Below, one piece after another: positions 16,386 through 24,906 of a stretch of DNA of 32,717 nt (position 1 is the first letter of the stretch; each line of letters starts with the position of its first letter). Made by a program: the position numbers and the translations under genes. The notes under the pieces are model-generated. The model ran no database searches. It saw only the letters and a program-made list of their open reading frames with translations, and was not told the origin of the DNA. Origin of the DNA: an uncultured Bacteroidales bacterium (GTDB taxonomy: Bacteria > Bacteroidota > Bacteroidia > Bacteroidales > Bacteroidaceae); NCBI GenBank assembly GCA_902773055.1, contig CACYCZ010000116.1:1-32717 (forward strand), given 5' to 3'.

Positions 16386-17843
16386 ATGACTAAGACTACA
16401 AAATCTTTTGCCTATTGGCAATGGCGTACAATTATCGCCACGATGATTGGCTATGCCTTTTACTATTTTGTTCGTAAGAACTTTTCTTTTGCTATACCGG
16501 GTTTGAGTGCGGAATATGGCATTACAAAAACAAGTTTTGGTATAATCATGACATTGGTGACAATTGTCTATGGTTTGTCACGTTTCCTTAATGGCTTTAT
16601 TGCAGACCGCGTAAATGCCCGTTATCATATGGCAATAGGTTTGCTCCTTTGTGCAATAGCTAACTATGCTTTTGGATTTGGTGCCGACCTGAGTACGCTG
16701 ATTACGGGTGAGACTGGTGGCCCGCAGTTTGTCAATACGATGGTATTGATATTTGGTGTCATTGTTCTTTTGAACAATTTATTTCAAGGTGCAGGATTCC
16801 CTCCGTGCAACCGTTTGTTGACCCATTGGGTTCCTGCCAATGAATTGGCAACAAAAATGTCTATCTGGAATACCAGCCATTCTGTAGGAGCAAGTATTGT
16901 CGCTATCCTGTGTGGTTATATTATGGGGACGTTTGGCACGAATATGGCCGCCAATCCTGATATTGTAGCTTCTATTGCAGCTAATTTGAATATAGACATG
17001 TCGGATGCGATGCGTATGCAGGGTGTCGTAGAATCGGCTGCCCATATAGGAGCATGGAAATATTGTTTTTGGATACCGGCTACTATAGCATTGGCTGGCG
17101 CATTGGGAATATTTGTTTTCTTGCGTGATACCCCATCTTCTGTTGGATTGCCGGAAATTCATAAAGTAAATAAGAAAGGTAAAGAAGGCGGCGCAGAGTA
17201 CAAGGCATTTGTAAAGCGTATGGTTTTCCGTAACAAGTGGATTTGGATCCTTGCGGTAGCTGACTTCTTCGTATACATTGTGCGCTTTGCCGTTCTTGAC
17301 TGGGGACCAACTTTCTTAAAAGAGGCTCGTCATATGTCTTTAGCAAATGCAGGATGGACTGTTGCTGTTTTTGAAATATTTGGTGTTATAGGAATGCTGT
17401 TCTGGGGCTGGGCAACAGATAAATGGCTGAAAGGAAAAGCGCATCGTACATGTGTATACTGTATGATAGGTGTAGCTATCTTCATGACTATTTTCCTCTC
17501 GTTACCACAAGGTACAGCAATGGTTCCGATGGTGCTATGTCTCGCAATGGCAGGATTCTGCATATATGGTCCTCAGGCCTTGATAGGCATTTCTGCTTCA
17601 AATCAGGCTACAAATCGTGCGGCTGCAACGGCAAACGGTTTGATCGGTATGTTTGCATATGCAAGTGGTCTCGTCTCTGGCCTGGGAGTGGGCATGTTTA
17701 TTGATTTTATGAATGGAGTTAATCCAGATAAAAGTTGGGATTATGTATTTATGGCTATGATAGGTATTGCTGTTATTACAACATTTATCTTTATGTTGAT
17801 GTGGAATGCTAAGGCTGATGCATATGGTGATACTGAAGAATAA
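16386..17843 (+). CDS. Organophosphate:phosphate antiporter (OPA, MFS), first of two
   Basis: A 12-helix major facilitator protein of the GlpT/UhpT/UhpC group, which exchanges phosphorylated metabolites for inorganic phosphate. The family signature GYAFYYFVRKNFSFA carries the first substrate-binding Arg. VRFAVLDWGPTFLKEA in the second half carries the counterpart of GlpT Arg269. FQGAGFPPCNRLLTHWVP and SIWNTSHSVGASI are also typical. An insertion of about 40 residues lies between helices 5 and 6 (around 185-220). It is clearly diverged from the second transporter at 20039-21427, so the two probably import different compounds. Its own substrate cannot be named from sequence. Confidence 0.88.
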   Translation: MTKTTKSFAYWQWRTIIATMIGYAFYYFVRKNFSFAIPGLSAEYGITKTSFGIIMTLVTIVYGLSRFLNGFIADRVNARYHMAIGLLLCAIANYAFGFGADLSTLITGETGGPQFVNTMVLIFGVIVLLNNLFQGAGFPPCNRLLTHWVPANELATKMSIWNTSHSVGASIVAILCGYIMGTFGTNMAANPDIVASIAANLNIDMSDAMRMQGVVESAAHIGAWKYCFWIPATIALAGALGIFVFLRDTPSSVGLPEIHKVNKKGKEGGAEYKAFVKRMVFRNKWIWILAVADFFVYIVRFAVLDWGPTFLKEARHMSLANAGWTVAVFEIFGVIGMLFWGWATDKWLKGKAHRTCVYCMIGVAIFMTIFLSLPQGTAMVPMVLCLAMAGFCIYGPQALIGISASNQATNRAAATANGLIGMFAYASGLVSGLGVGMFIDFMNGVNPDKSWDYVFMAMIGIAVITTFIFMLMWNAKADAYGDTEE

Positions 17844-17855
17844 AATGATATAATT

Positions 17856-18689
17856 ATGGATAAGGAATTAAAAGAAAAACTAGCTAAGATAAAACATGTG
17901 GCATTAGATATGGATGGTACAATATATATGGGAAATACGCTGTTTCCCTTTACCATTCCTTTTCTGAACAAACTCCACGAAATGGGAATCTCGTATTCCT
18001 TTCTGACCAACAATCCTTCAAAATCAATAGATGATTATTTGAAGAAATTGGCAAAGATGGGTATTAATGCCACAGAAGAGGAGATATACAATACAACGAT
18101 TGCCACAATCGATTATATTCATGCTCATTATCCACAGGCAAAAAAACTCTTCTTGTTGGGTACTCCAAGCATGATATCTCAGTTTGAAAAGGTGGGTTTT
18201 ATTTCTGCAACTGATGATCCTAATGATGTTCCAGACATCATTGTTGCAGCTTTTGACATGACATTAACCTATTCTCGTCTCTGTCGGGCAGCATGGTGGA
18301 TATCGCAGAAAATACCTTATATTGCTACAAATCCTGACAGGGTATGTCCGACCAATGAGAAAACAATTTTGGTGGATTGTGGCTCTATTTGTAAGTGTCT
18401 GGAAAGTGCGACAGGTCGTCAGCCTGATATCACTCTGGGCAAGCCTGACCCCAATATGTTGGTTGGTATTCAGCAGCAACGTAATCTCAGGCCAGAGGAA
18501 ATAGCTATGGTAGGAGACCGTATATATACAGATATTGCTATGGCTCACAACGCTAATGCTTTTGGTTGTCTGGTTCTTTCTGGAGAAACAACGATTGAAG
18601 TTGCCAAAGCTGCTCCTAAACAACCAGATCTTATAGCTGAAAATATAAAGGAATTAGGCGAATTGCTGGAAATAGCCCAAAATAAATAG
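17856..18689 (+). CDS. HAD-IIA family phosphatase (NagD/AraL-like)
   Basis: A 277-residue haloacid dehalogenase hydrolase of subclass IIA. Motif I is LDMDGTIYMGN (nucleophile Asp about residue 19), motif II is in SFLTNNPSKS, the Lys region is LGKPDPNML, and motif IV is VGDRIYTDIAMA. The family removes phosphate from sugar phosphates, glycerol phosphates or nucleotides. In Bacillus subtilis the relative AraL is encoded next to AraM, and here the phosphatase again lies near an AraM-like gene, with one transporter between them. Glycerol 1-phosphate, 2-phosphate or a sugar phosphate are candidate substrates. It begins 12 bases after the transporter and ends 8 bases before the GatZ-like gene. Confidence 0.9.
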   Translation: MDKELKEKLAKIKHVALDMDGTIYMGNTLFPFTIPFLNKLHEMGISYSFLTNNPSKSIDDYLKKLAKMGINATEEEIYNTTIATIDYIHAHYPQAKKLFLLGTPSMISQFEKVGFISATDDPNDVPDIIVAAFDMTLTYSRLCRAAWWISQKIPYIATNPDRVCPTNEKTILVDCGSICKCLESATGRQPDITLGKPDPNMLVGIQQQRNLRPEEIAMVGDRIYTDIAMAHNANAFGCLVLSGETTIEVAKAAPKQPDLIAENIKELGELLEIAQNK

Positions 18690-18697
18690 AAGGAGTT

Positions 18698-20026
18698 ATG
18701 CTGAATCCCTTGATTAAATTGGCTCAAAGACGTCAGCAGGGACTGCCTGCTGGTATACCTTCTTTTTGTTGCAGCAACCGTTTCGTAATTGAGTCTATCT
18801 TTGAACAGTCTAAAAGATTTGAGGATAAAGTCTTGATTGAGGCAACAAGCAATCAGGTTAATCAATTTGGTGGATATATAGGGATGAAACCTGCGGATTT
18901 CAGAGATTATATCTACCATATCGCAGATGAAGTTGGTTATGATAAAGCCAATATCATTCTGGGTGGTGATCATTTAGGTCCTCAGCCGTGGCAGAATCTG
19001 CCTGAGAAGACAGCCATTGAGTATTCCAAAGAATTAGTGCGTCAATGTGTATTGGCAGGTTTCACTAAGATACATTTGGATACAAGTATGCGTGTTGCAG
19101 ATGATGATAGGACAGTTCCTTTAAGCAACAATACTATAGCTCACCGTGGAGCAATACTGATGAAAGTTTGTGAAGATGCTTTTCTTGAACTTCAGAAGCA
19201 GAATCCAGATGCAGTTCATCCTGTATTTATTATTGGTAGTGAGGTGCCTATTCCTGGTGGTGCTCAGGAGGAAGAAGGAATGCATATTACTTCTCCTGAT
19301 GATTTTGCAGCGACGATTGATGCATATAAGACAGAGTTTGAGAAGTTGGGTATATTAGAATTGTTCAAATATGTAATAGCTGTCGTAGTTCAGCCAGGAG
19401 TTGAATTTGGTGACGGAGAAGTACATAAATATAACCGTATAGATGCTTTCCCTCTTACCGAAAAACTAAAAGAATATCCGAATTTGCTCTTTGAAGGACA
19501 TTCTACAGATTATCAGTCACCTCAGAGCCTCCGGGAAATGGTTGAAGACGGCATAGCTATCTTGAAAGTAGGGCCGGCCCTGACATTTGCTGCGCGCCGG
19601 GCCTTGTTTGCCTTGGCTAAAATGGAAGAAGAGTTGATAGATAATGATGCCTTACGCTCTCACTTTATTCAGGTATTGGATGACGTTATGGTGGAAAATC
19701 CTAAGGACTGGAAAAAATATTATCATGGTTCCGAAAAAGAGATAGCCTTAGCACGTAAATACAGTTATTCTGACCGTTGTCGCTATTATATGGGAGACCA
19801 TCGTGTTCAAGAAGCTATTACGACATTGATATCCAATATGGATAATGTGGATATTCCCATGGGAATGCTTGAACAATATATGCCAATTCAATTCATGAAA
19901 GTTCGAGACGGCAAACTGTTGAAAACTCCGTTAGCATTAATCAAGGATTGCATACTTGTCGTTATAGAAGATTATAATTACGCAACTAAGCACAACTATT
20001 TAATCAGTTCAATTTTTAACAATTAA
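18698..20026 (+). CDS. GatZ/KbaZ-like tagatose-bisphosphate aldolase non-catalytic subunit family
   Basis: The family signature is clear: GIPSFCCSNRFVIES, EATSNQVNQFGGY, ILGGDHLGPQPWQ and FEGHSTDYQ. At 442 residues it is the usual size (about 420-430). In enterobacteria GatZ or KbaZ stabilises the class II aldolase GatY or KbaY, which splits tagatose 1,6-bisphosphate to dihydroxyacetone phosphate and glyceraldehyde 3-phosphate. No gatY/kbaY gene occurs in this window, so the protein may act alone or with a partner elsewhere. The conserved Asp-His of GGDHLGPQPW would suit a metal site, so an enzymatic role is possible. The operon suggests a product that joins triose phosphate metabolism. Confidence 0.9.
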   Translation: MLNPLIKLAQRRQQGLPAGIPSFCCSNRFVIESIFEQSKRFEDKVLIEATSNQVNQFGGYIGMKPADFRDYIYHIADEVGYDKANIILGGDHLGPQPWQNLPEKTAIEYSKELVRQCVLAGFTKIHLDTSMRVADDDRTVPLSNNTIAHRGAILMKVCEDAFLELQKQNPDAVHPVFIIGSEVPIPGGAQEEEGMHITSPDDFAATIDAYKTEFEKLGILELFKYVIAVVVQPGVEFGDGEVHKYNRIDAFPLTEKLKEYPNLLFEGHSTDYQSPQSLREMVEDGIAILKVGPALTFAARRALFALAKMEEELIDNDALRSHFIQVLDDVMVENPKDWKKYYHGSEKEIALARKYSYSDRCRYYMGDHRVQEAITTLISNMDNVDIPMGMLEQYMPIQFMKVRDGKLLKTPLALIKDCILVVIEDYNYATKHNYLISSIFNN

Positions 20027-20038
20027 AAACTTAATATT

Positions 20039-21427
20039 ATGTCTAGATTTCTTGATCCACCTGCAGCAAAACCATTGTTGCCTAAAGAAAAAATTAATAA
20101 AGTGTATTCCTCAATGCGATTGAAAGTGTTTATGGGTGCTTTCATGGGGTATGCTGGTTATTATCTGGTACGAAAGAATTTGTCGTTGGCAGCTCCAGAT
20201 ATGATTAATCAGGGGCTGATAGATAAGGGGAAAGTAGGTATAGCCATGTCAGCTGTATCAATTGCATATGCTTTCAGTAAATTTATTATGGGTACAGTAT
20301 CTGACCGTTCCGATGCACGTAAATTCTTGTGTGTCGGTCTGGTATTGTCAGCCATGACAATGATATGCGTAGGCTTGTTCCCGTTCAGTGCATCCAATAT
20401 GGCAATGAATGCTGCGATTATCTTTGCGTTTATGCTCATTGTAGGTTGGCTTTCAGGTATGGGATGGCCTCCGTGTGGCAGAATCATGGCACATTGGTTC
20501 TCTCAGAATGAACGTAGTTTCAAAATGTCAATTTGGAATACTTCCCACACTATTGGCAGTGGCTCACTCGGTCTGCTGGCAATGGCAGGTGTTGTTATAT
20601 TCGGTTCAATGGGAATAGGTGAAACTTGGCGTGCAAATTTCATTATTCCATCACTTGTTGCTTTACTGATTGTTGTTTTCTGCTGGTGGTCCATGCGTGA
20701 TACGCCTGAATCATGCGGTTTGCCCTCCATTCAGGAATACCGTCAGGATTTCAGTGGAGTGAAGTCCTCAAAGGATACAGTGGGGGAAAAACTGCCCTTT
20801 AAGACACTTTTTGTAGACTATGTCTTGAAGAACAAACTGCTCTGGGTCATAGCAATTAGCAATGTTTTGGTTTATATGGTTCGTTATGGAGTAGGAGACT
20901 GGTCACCTACGTATTTGCAGGAAGCTGGTATCATGGATGCCTCTGAATGTAAATTGGCATTCTCCGTACATAACTATGTAGGAGCTGTGGGAACAATATT
21001 TATGGGATGGATATCTGCTAAATTCTTTAAAGGTCGTTGCGCCCCCCCCAATGTTATATGTATGATTATGGTATTCATTGGTACAATTCTCTATTGGCAA
21101 GCACCTGCGTTAGGCGGTGGCAATCCTGTTGTTACCAAAGCATTGGTATATACAGCATTGGTTGTTATAGGATTCTTTATATATGGTCCTGTAGCCTTAA
21201 TTGGCGTGCAGGCTCTGAATACTGTTCCCAAGAATGCCGCAGGAACAGCAGCAGGCTTTGTTGGTCTGTTCGGTTATCTATTTGGTGACTCCCTGTGTTC
21301 CAAGATTGTTATTGGCCATATTGCAGAGAGCAGTTGGGATACAGCTAATATGATGTTTGCCATAGGTAGTGCCGTAGGCATCATCCTTTGTGCATTGCTT
21401 TGGAATAGCGAGAAGGATGTAAAATAG
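20039..21427 (+). CDS. glpT: Glycerol-3-phosphate transporter-like antiporter (OPA, MFS)
   Basis: This 462-residue protein is very close in pattern to Escherichia coli GlpT: GYAGYYLVRKNLSLAAPDM, SIAYAFSKFIMGTVSDRSDARKF, GWPPCGRIMAHWF and MVRYGVGDWSPTYLQEA. The two Arg residues known to bind glycerol 3-phosphate (Arg45 and Arg269 in GlpT) are both present. It would import glycerol 3-phosphate in exchange for phosphate, feeding GlpABC. It is the last gene of the operon, 12 bases after the GatZ-like gene, and is followed by two hairpins. Assignment to glpT rather than another OPA member is likely but rests on motif similarity. Confidence 0.88.
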   Translation: MSRFLDPPAAKPLLPKEKINKVYSSMRLKVFMGAFMGYAGYYLVRKNLSLAAPDMINQGLIDKGKVGIAMSAVSIAYAFSKFIMGTVSDRSDARKFLCVGLVLSAMTMICVGLFPFSASNMAMNAAIIFAFMLIVGWLSGMGWPPCGRIMAHWFSQNERSFKMSIWNTSHTIGSGSLGLLAMAGVVIFGSMGIGETWRANFIIPSLVALLIVVFCWWSMRDTPESCGLPSIQEYRQDFSGVKSSKDTVGEKLPFKTLFVDYVLKNKLLWVIAISNVLVYMVRYGVGDWSPTYLQEAGIMDASECKLAFSVHNYVGAVGTIFMGWISAKFFKGRCAPPNVICMIMVFIGTILYWQAPALGGGNPVVTKALVYTALVVIGFFIYGPVALIGVQALNTVPKNAAGTAAGFVGLFGYLFGDSLCSKIVIGHIAESSWDTANMMFAIGSAVGIILCALLWNSEKDVK

Positions 21428-21441
21428 GCGTTCTGTAATAT

Positions 21442-21474
21442 TTTCAGATACAAAATAAAACCCAGTATCTGAAA
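21442..21474 (+). terminator. Hairpin after the glpT-like gene
   Basis: TTTCAGATAC (21442-21451) pairs perfectly with GTATCTGAAA (21465-21474) over a 13-base loop, 14 bases after the stop codon. An AT-rich stretch with five T follows at 21484-21489. It is the first of two tandem hairpins closing the operon. Confidence 0.6.
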
Positions 21475-21498
21475 TTAGTAACAATTTTTATAATACTT

Positions 21499-21546
21499 AA
21501 AATCTGCACACCATGATAACAAAAAATGTTAGAGTGTGCAGATTTT
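21499..21546 (+). terminator. Strong terminator closing the glycerol phosphate operon
   Basis: AAAATCTGCACAC (21499-21511) pairs perfectly with GTGTGCAGATTTT (21534-21546). Inside, TAACA and TGTTA form a further stem around an A-rich loop. The 3' arm ends in TTTT followed by ATTTG, so it fits an intrinsic terminator and could work in both directions. It separates the metabolic operon from the immune-like genes that follow. Confidence 0.8.
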
Positions 21547-21644
21547 ATTTGTTAATATAGGATTACTTGTCCTAATTGCTGATGTAAGGATAATATGTGA
21601 ATAGGAATTATTTTATTGAAAAAAGTTAAAAGAAAACAATTATT
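21547..21644. other. Leader region of the immune-like gene cluster
   Basis: This stretch is strongly AT-rich, with no full TAnnTTTG element and no hairpin. If the cluster starts here, its promoter may be read by the alternative sigma factor encoded within it or depend on an activator. That is inference from the absence of a standard promoter. Confidence 0.3.
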
Positions 21645-22184
21645 ATGTTTTTTAGTGATATTATAGTGATGAATGTCTCTTCTATAATAGAGGTTGCAAA
21701 ATCAAGAGTTTGTTGCCCGTCAATTACGACGGATACTCCATTTCAGAATATAGCGGTTACATCAATTATTTGCGGTGCTATTGTTCTTATATCCGTGGTT
21801 GTAGCATATGTGTTTTTGTATTTGGAAAAAATGCAGAATGAGATGAAGCTGCAAGAACTATGGTTGAATGAAAAGAGAGAAGTTGAGAATTATAAGAGGC
21901 GGCAAAGTGCTGATTGCATGGAGAAATTTTTCGTGTTTCTTGAAAAGCAGATATCGGCTTTTCAGGCTTATGAAAAAGAATATGGCCGATTATGCAATGA
22001 GTACAAAGAACATCTTGAATCTTTAACAGCTAATAGAGATGGCAGTACAGGGATGGAATCAGATGAAAAGCGTATAAAATTCCTGGAGGAGCAGATAGCT
22101 GTATTTATTCAAAAAGAAGCAAAGTATGCAGAGGTTTGCAAAAGATATGAGGAAGCATTGAATGAAATAATTAAACGCAAATAG
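21645..22184 (+). CDS. Small membrane-anchored coiled-coil protein of unknown function
   Basis: I do not recognise the family. About 36 N-terminal residues precede a single strong hydrophobic segment (about 37-61, IAVTSIICGAIVLISVVVAYVFLYL). The remaining 118 residues are charged and helical, with long Lys/Glu-rich runs suggesting coiled coils at about 62-125 and 140-178. A YEKEYGRL segment is echoed by QKEAKYAEV and YEEALNEI, which hints at an internal repeat. There is no clear signal peptide, and the coiled-coil side is likely cytoplasmic. Met9 (21669) is an alternative start. Base use is AT-rich like the next gene, which follows after 9 bases. It may be an assembly or anchoring partner for the channel-like protein downstream. 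Confidence 0.7.
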   Translation: MFFSDIIVMNVSSIIEVAKSRVCCPSITTDTPFQNIAVTSIICGAIVLISVVVAYVFLYLEKMQNEMKLQELWLNEKREVENYKRRQSADCMEKFFVFLEKQISAFQAYEKEYGRLCNEYKEHLESLTANRDGSTGMESDEKRIKFLEEQIAVFIQKEAKYAEVCKRYEEALNEIIKRK

Positions 22185-22193
22185 AATTCGCAG

Positions 22194-24356
22194 ATGAAAG
22201 AAAAACGCTGTAAAAGCCGTTGGCTGATATTTGACCGAATTTTATCTCATGACTCACTCAGACAAGTCCTTATATTGTTCGGGATACTTTTGGTGGTGTA
22301 TTGTTTGTCATTTGTATTATTAGAAATATTTGGTGGCAACTGGCAGAAGATTTGTGACAAAAAACAGATAAACTTATTGCTGTTTCCTCTATATCTCCTT
22401 ATTGACGATAATGCGTTCTCTTCTGTTTACAATTGTAAGGAGATTGATGGAAAGGCAGTATTTGTAGCATGTCTAATATATATAGCAGGTGTTATCATAT
22501 TTACGGGCATGATTATCTCTGTCATGACCAATATGCTAGGTCGCCGGGTTGAGGATTATAAGGAGGGTCATATTCATTATTTGATTTCGGGTCATTATGT
22601 GATTATGGGCTATGATGAAATCCTGCCATCAATAATAACCCATATATTAGAAAAAGACAAAGATGCATATGTACTTATATTGACATCCTATGAGGTCGTA
22701 CGCATCAGGGAAAAATTGCAGAAATCATTCTCGGAAAAACAGATGAACAGAATCATTATAAATTATGGTCACCGGGTTTCTGCAGATGCTTATCAAAAGA
22801 TTCATTTGGAGACGGCTGAGCAAGTATATGTAGTTGGAAACCATGAGTTGCCTGCTCATGATGCTGTTAATGTAGAGTGTATGGACAGCATTTGCAGTTA
22901 TTTGAATAAGTTGCAGTCAGATCAACGCCCCAACAGGATTACCTGCTTTTTCAAGGATTTAGACACGTATGCGGCCTTTAAGACTTCTGAAATATTTCAG
23001 GAAGTAAGTAAGCTGGGTATTGAATTTATGCCATATAATATCTTTACGGGATGGGCTAATCAGATTTTTGTCAAACAGGAGTATAGGGACTTGAATAGTC
23101 CCGCTTCGCCATGCAAATATCCCTGTATATATGGACAGGGAATTTCCTCTGACGATGACCGTTATGTTCATCTGGTCTTTGTTGGAACGACAAATTTTGC
23201 TGTGGCTTTTGCTATGGAGGCAGCCCATATACTTCACTTCCCGAATGCTCATAAGGCTAAAACGCGTATTACGTTCATTGATAGGAATGCCGACAAGGAA
23301 AAAGAGGAATTTATCATACGCAATAGACACTTCTTTGAGATACAGCCGTTTTACTATTACGATATGACCGAAGCCCAGGATCGCGAGCCAGAGGGTATTC
23401 GGGATGAATACGTTTGTTTTGACAGGTGCAATGGTAATTCTGGCTTCCTTGATGTGGAATTCGAATTTATAAAGGGGGATGTTTTCTCAAAAAATATACA
23501 AGACAGAATCACTATATGGGCGACAGAACACGGCAAAAAACAATATTTTTCCATCTTTCTGGCTCAAGCAGATCAGCGGCAGAATTTTGTGATGGGAATG
23601 AATATGCCAGATGCCGTTTATGAAATGGAGGTCCCTGTGTTCATCCGGCAGGACCGCTCGGATAATTTTGTCACCAATCTGCGAAAAGCCGACCAAAGGG
23701 CAGAAGATGATAAAATGGTATATAGTCGAGTGCAAAAGGGTGAAGGTATAGTGCAGAAAAGATGTAATGCGCGCTATGCCAATGTTTATCCGTTCGGAAT
23801 GAACAAGACCGCCTATTGCGATGATGAGTACTCACTGAAACAGGCCAAACTTATTAATTATTTGTATGAAACAGCAGACTATAGTACTTATAAGTTCAAA
23901 AGCAAGCTGGCCCTTGATGCTATTCCCCGAGACAGGTTATTGGCAGATGCGGAAGTATTCTGGGATAAGCTTACGGTAGCGTTGAAATGGTCAAATATCT
24001 ATAACGCATATGCTATGAAAATAAAGCTGACATCCCTCCGTTCCATGCGTAAACTGGATATCTGCGACCAGTCATGTGACGATCGGCAACTGTCTGAAGA
24101 AGAAGTGAACGAATTGGCAAAGGTTGAGCACAATCGTTGGAATGTAGAAAAGTTGCTTATGGGTTACCGCAAAGCCCGCAACGAAGAGGATAAGTATGAA
24201 CATGGTGAATATGCCTCAGAACTGAATAATAATAAAAAACTTTTTATTCATCATGATATTCGGCCGTTTGACCAGTTGAATATCATCAAGGAACTGGATA
24301 AGGAATTCGCCCGTTATATTCCATGGATAATGAAAATGACACGAGAAAATGACTGA
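22194..24356 (+). CDS. Two-TM, TrkA-N-like (CASTOR/POLLUX-like) protein with C-terminal RyR domain
   Basis: This 720-residue protein has TM segments at about 25-46 and 87-114, separated by a short hydrophobic loop (LLLFPLYLLI) that could be a pore helix. Then comes a Rossmann-like domain (about 128-235, beginning HYVIMGYDEILPSIITHIL) and a second such unit near 325-380 (HLVFVGTTNFAVAFAMEAAH). The order resembles RCK/TrkA-gated channels of the CASTOR/POLLUX type. Residues about 640-715 (LAKVEHNRWNVEKLLMGYRKA through DQLNIIKELD) fit a RyR domain, more diverged than the one at 24890-25837. RyR domains are thought to bind small ligands in prokaryotic conflict systems. A ligand-gated ion channel or effector is a reasonable guess. 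The gene overlaps the sigma factor start by 8 bases (ATGACTGA). Confidence 0.75.
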   Translation: MKEKRCKSRWLIFDRILSHDSLRQVLILFGILLVVYCLSFVLLEIFGGNWQKICDKKQINLLLFPLYLLIDDNAFSSVYNCKEIDGKAVFVACLIYIAGVIIFTGMIISVMTNMLGRRVEDYKEGHIHYLISGHYVIMGYDEILPSIITHILEKDKDAYVLILTSYEVVRIREKLQKSFSEKQMNRIIINYGHRVSADAYQKIHLETAEQVYVVGNHELPAHDAVNVECMDSICSYLNKLQSDQRPNRITCFFKDLDTYAAFKTSEIFQEVSKLGIEFMPYNIFTGWANQIFVKQEYRDLNSPASPCKYPCIYGQGISSDDDRYVHLVFVGTTNFAVAFAMEAAHILHFPNAHKAKTRITFIDRNADKEKEEFIIRNRHFFEIQPFYYYDMTEAQDREPEGIRDEYVCFDRCNGNSGFLDVEFEFIKGDVFSKNIQDRITIWATEHGKKQYFSIFLAQADQRQNFVMGMNMPDAVYEMEVPVFIRQDRSDNFVTNLRKADQRAEDDKMVYSRVQKGEGIVQKRCNARYANVYPFGMNKTAYCDDEYSLKQAKLINYLYETADYSTYKFKSKLALDAIPRDRLLADAEVFWDKLTVALKWSNIYNAYAMKIKLTSLRSMRKLDICDQSCDDRQLSEEEVNELAKVEHNRWNVEKLLMGYRKARNEEDKYEHGEYASELNNNKKLFIHHDIRPFDQLNIIKELDKEFARYIPWIMKMTREND

Positions 24357-24906
24357 TACTGAAATAATACAAGGATTAATAGACCGGGACAACAAGGTGA
24401 CGGAGGAATTCTTTTTTGTCCGTTGCAGGCCATTGTTTATCAGTATTATGAGACAAGTGTTTGGCTATTGCGTCGATTATGATGAAATGGTAAACGAATT
24501 ATATGTATATCTTATGGCTGAAGATGCCGTTAAATTGCGCAGTTTTCAGTTCCGCAGTTCTGTATATCAATGGCTCAAGGTCTTATCCATCCGGTTTTTT
24601 ATCAAGAAGCGCAGCAGCATGGTGGAAAATATTAGTCGGCAACCTATTGATGCCAGTGTCCGGGAATCAGTTTCCTTGGACGCTCCGCTGGCAGAGAACG
24701 ATATAGAGCATCTGTTTGACAGCATGCCTAATAAGCGGTATGTCATGGTTATACGTCGGCTTGTCTTGGAAGGATGGGAGCCAGAACGTCTGGCATCCGA
24801 GATGAATGTTACAACGGCAAACTTATATAATATCAAGCGGCGGGCCATGGCTCAATTGGCTCAAGTCGCATTAAACGACATAAAAGAATATGGCAAGAAA
24901 AGATAA
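24349..24906 (+). CDS. Sigma-70 family RNA polymerase sigma factor (ECF-like)
   Basis: The protein has 185 residues with two sigma domains. Region 2 is about 20-90, including DYDEMVNELYVYLM and SVYQWLKVLSIRFFIKK. Region 4 is about 125-175, with the helix-turn-helix LASEMNVTTANLYNIKRRAMAQLAQ. The long region 3 of housekeeping sigma factors is missing, as in ECF factors. It overlaps the channel-like gene by 8 bases and the next gene by 17, so all three are translationally coupled. The next protein has an anti-sigma-like N-terminus, so a sigma/anti-sigma pair is probable. The target promoters are unknown; self-regulation of this cluster is the simplest idea. Confidence 0.85.
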   Translation: MTDTEIIQGLIDRDNKVTEEFFFVRCRPLFISIMRQVFGYCVDYDEMVNELYVYLMAEDAVKLRSFQFRSSVYQWLKVLSIRFFIKKRSSMVENISRQPIDASVRESVSLDAPLAENDIEHLFDSMPNKRYVMVIRRLVLEGWEPERLASEMNVTTANLYNIKRRAMAQLAQVALNDIKEYGKKR

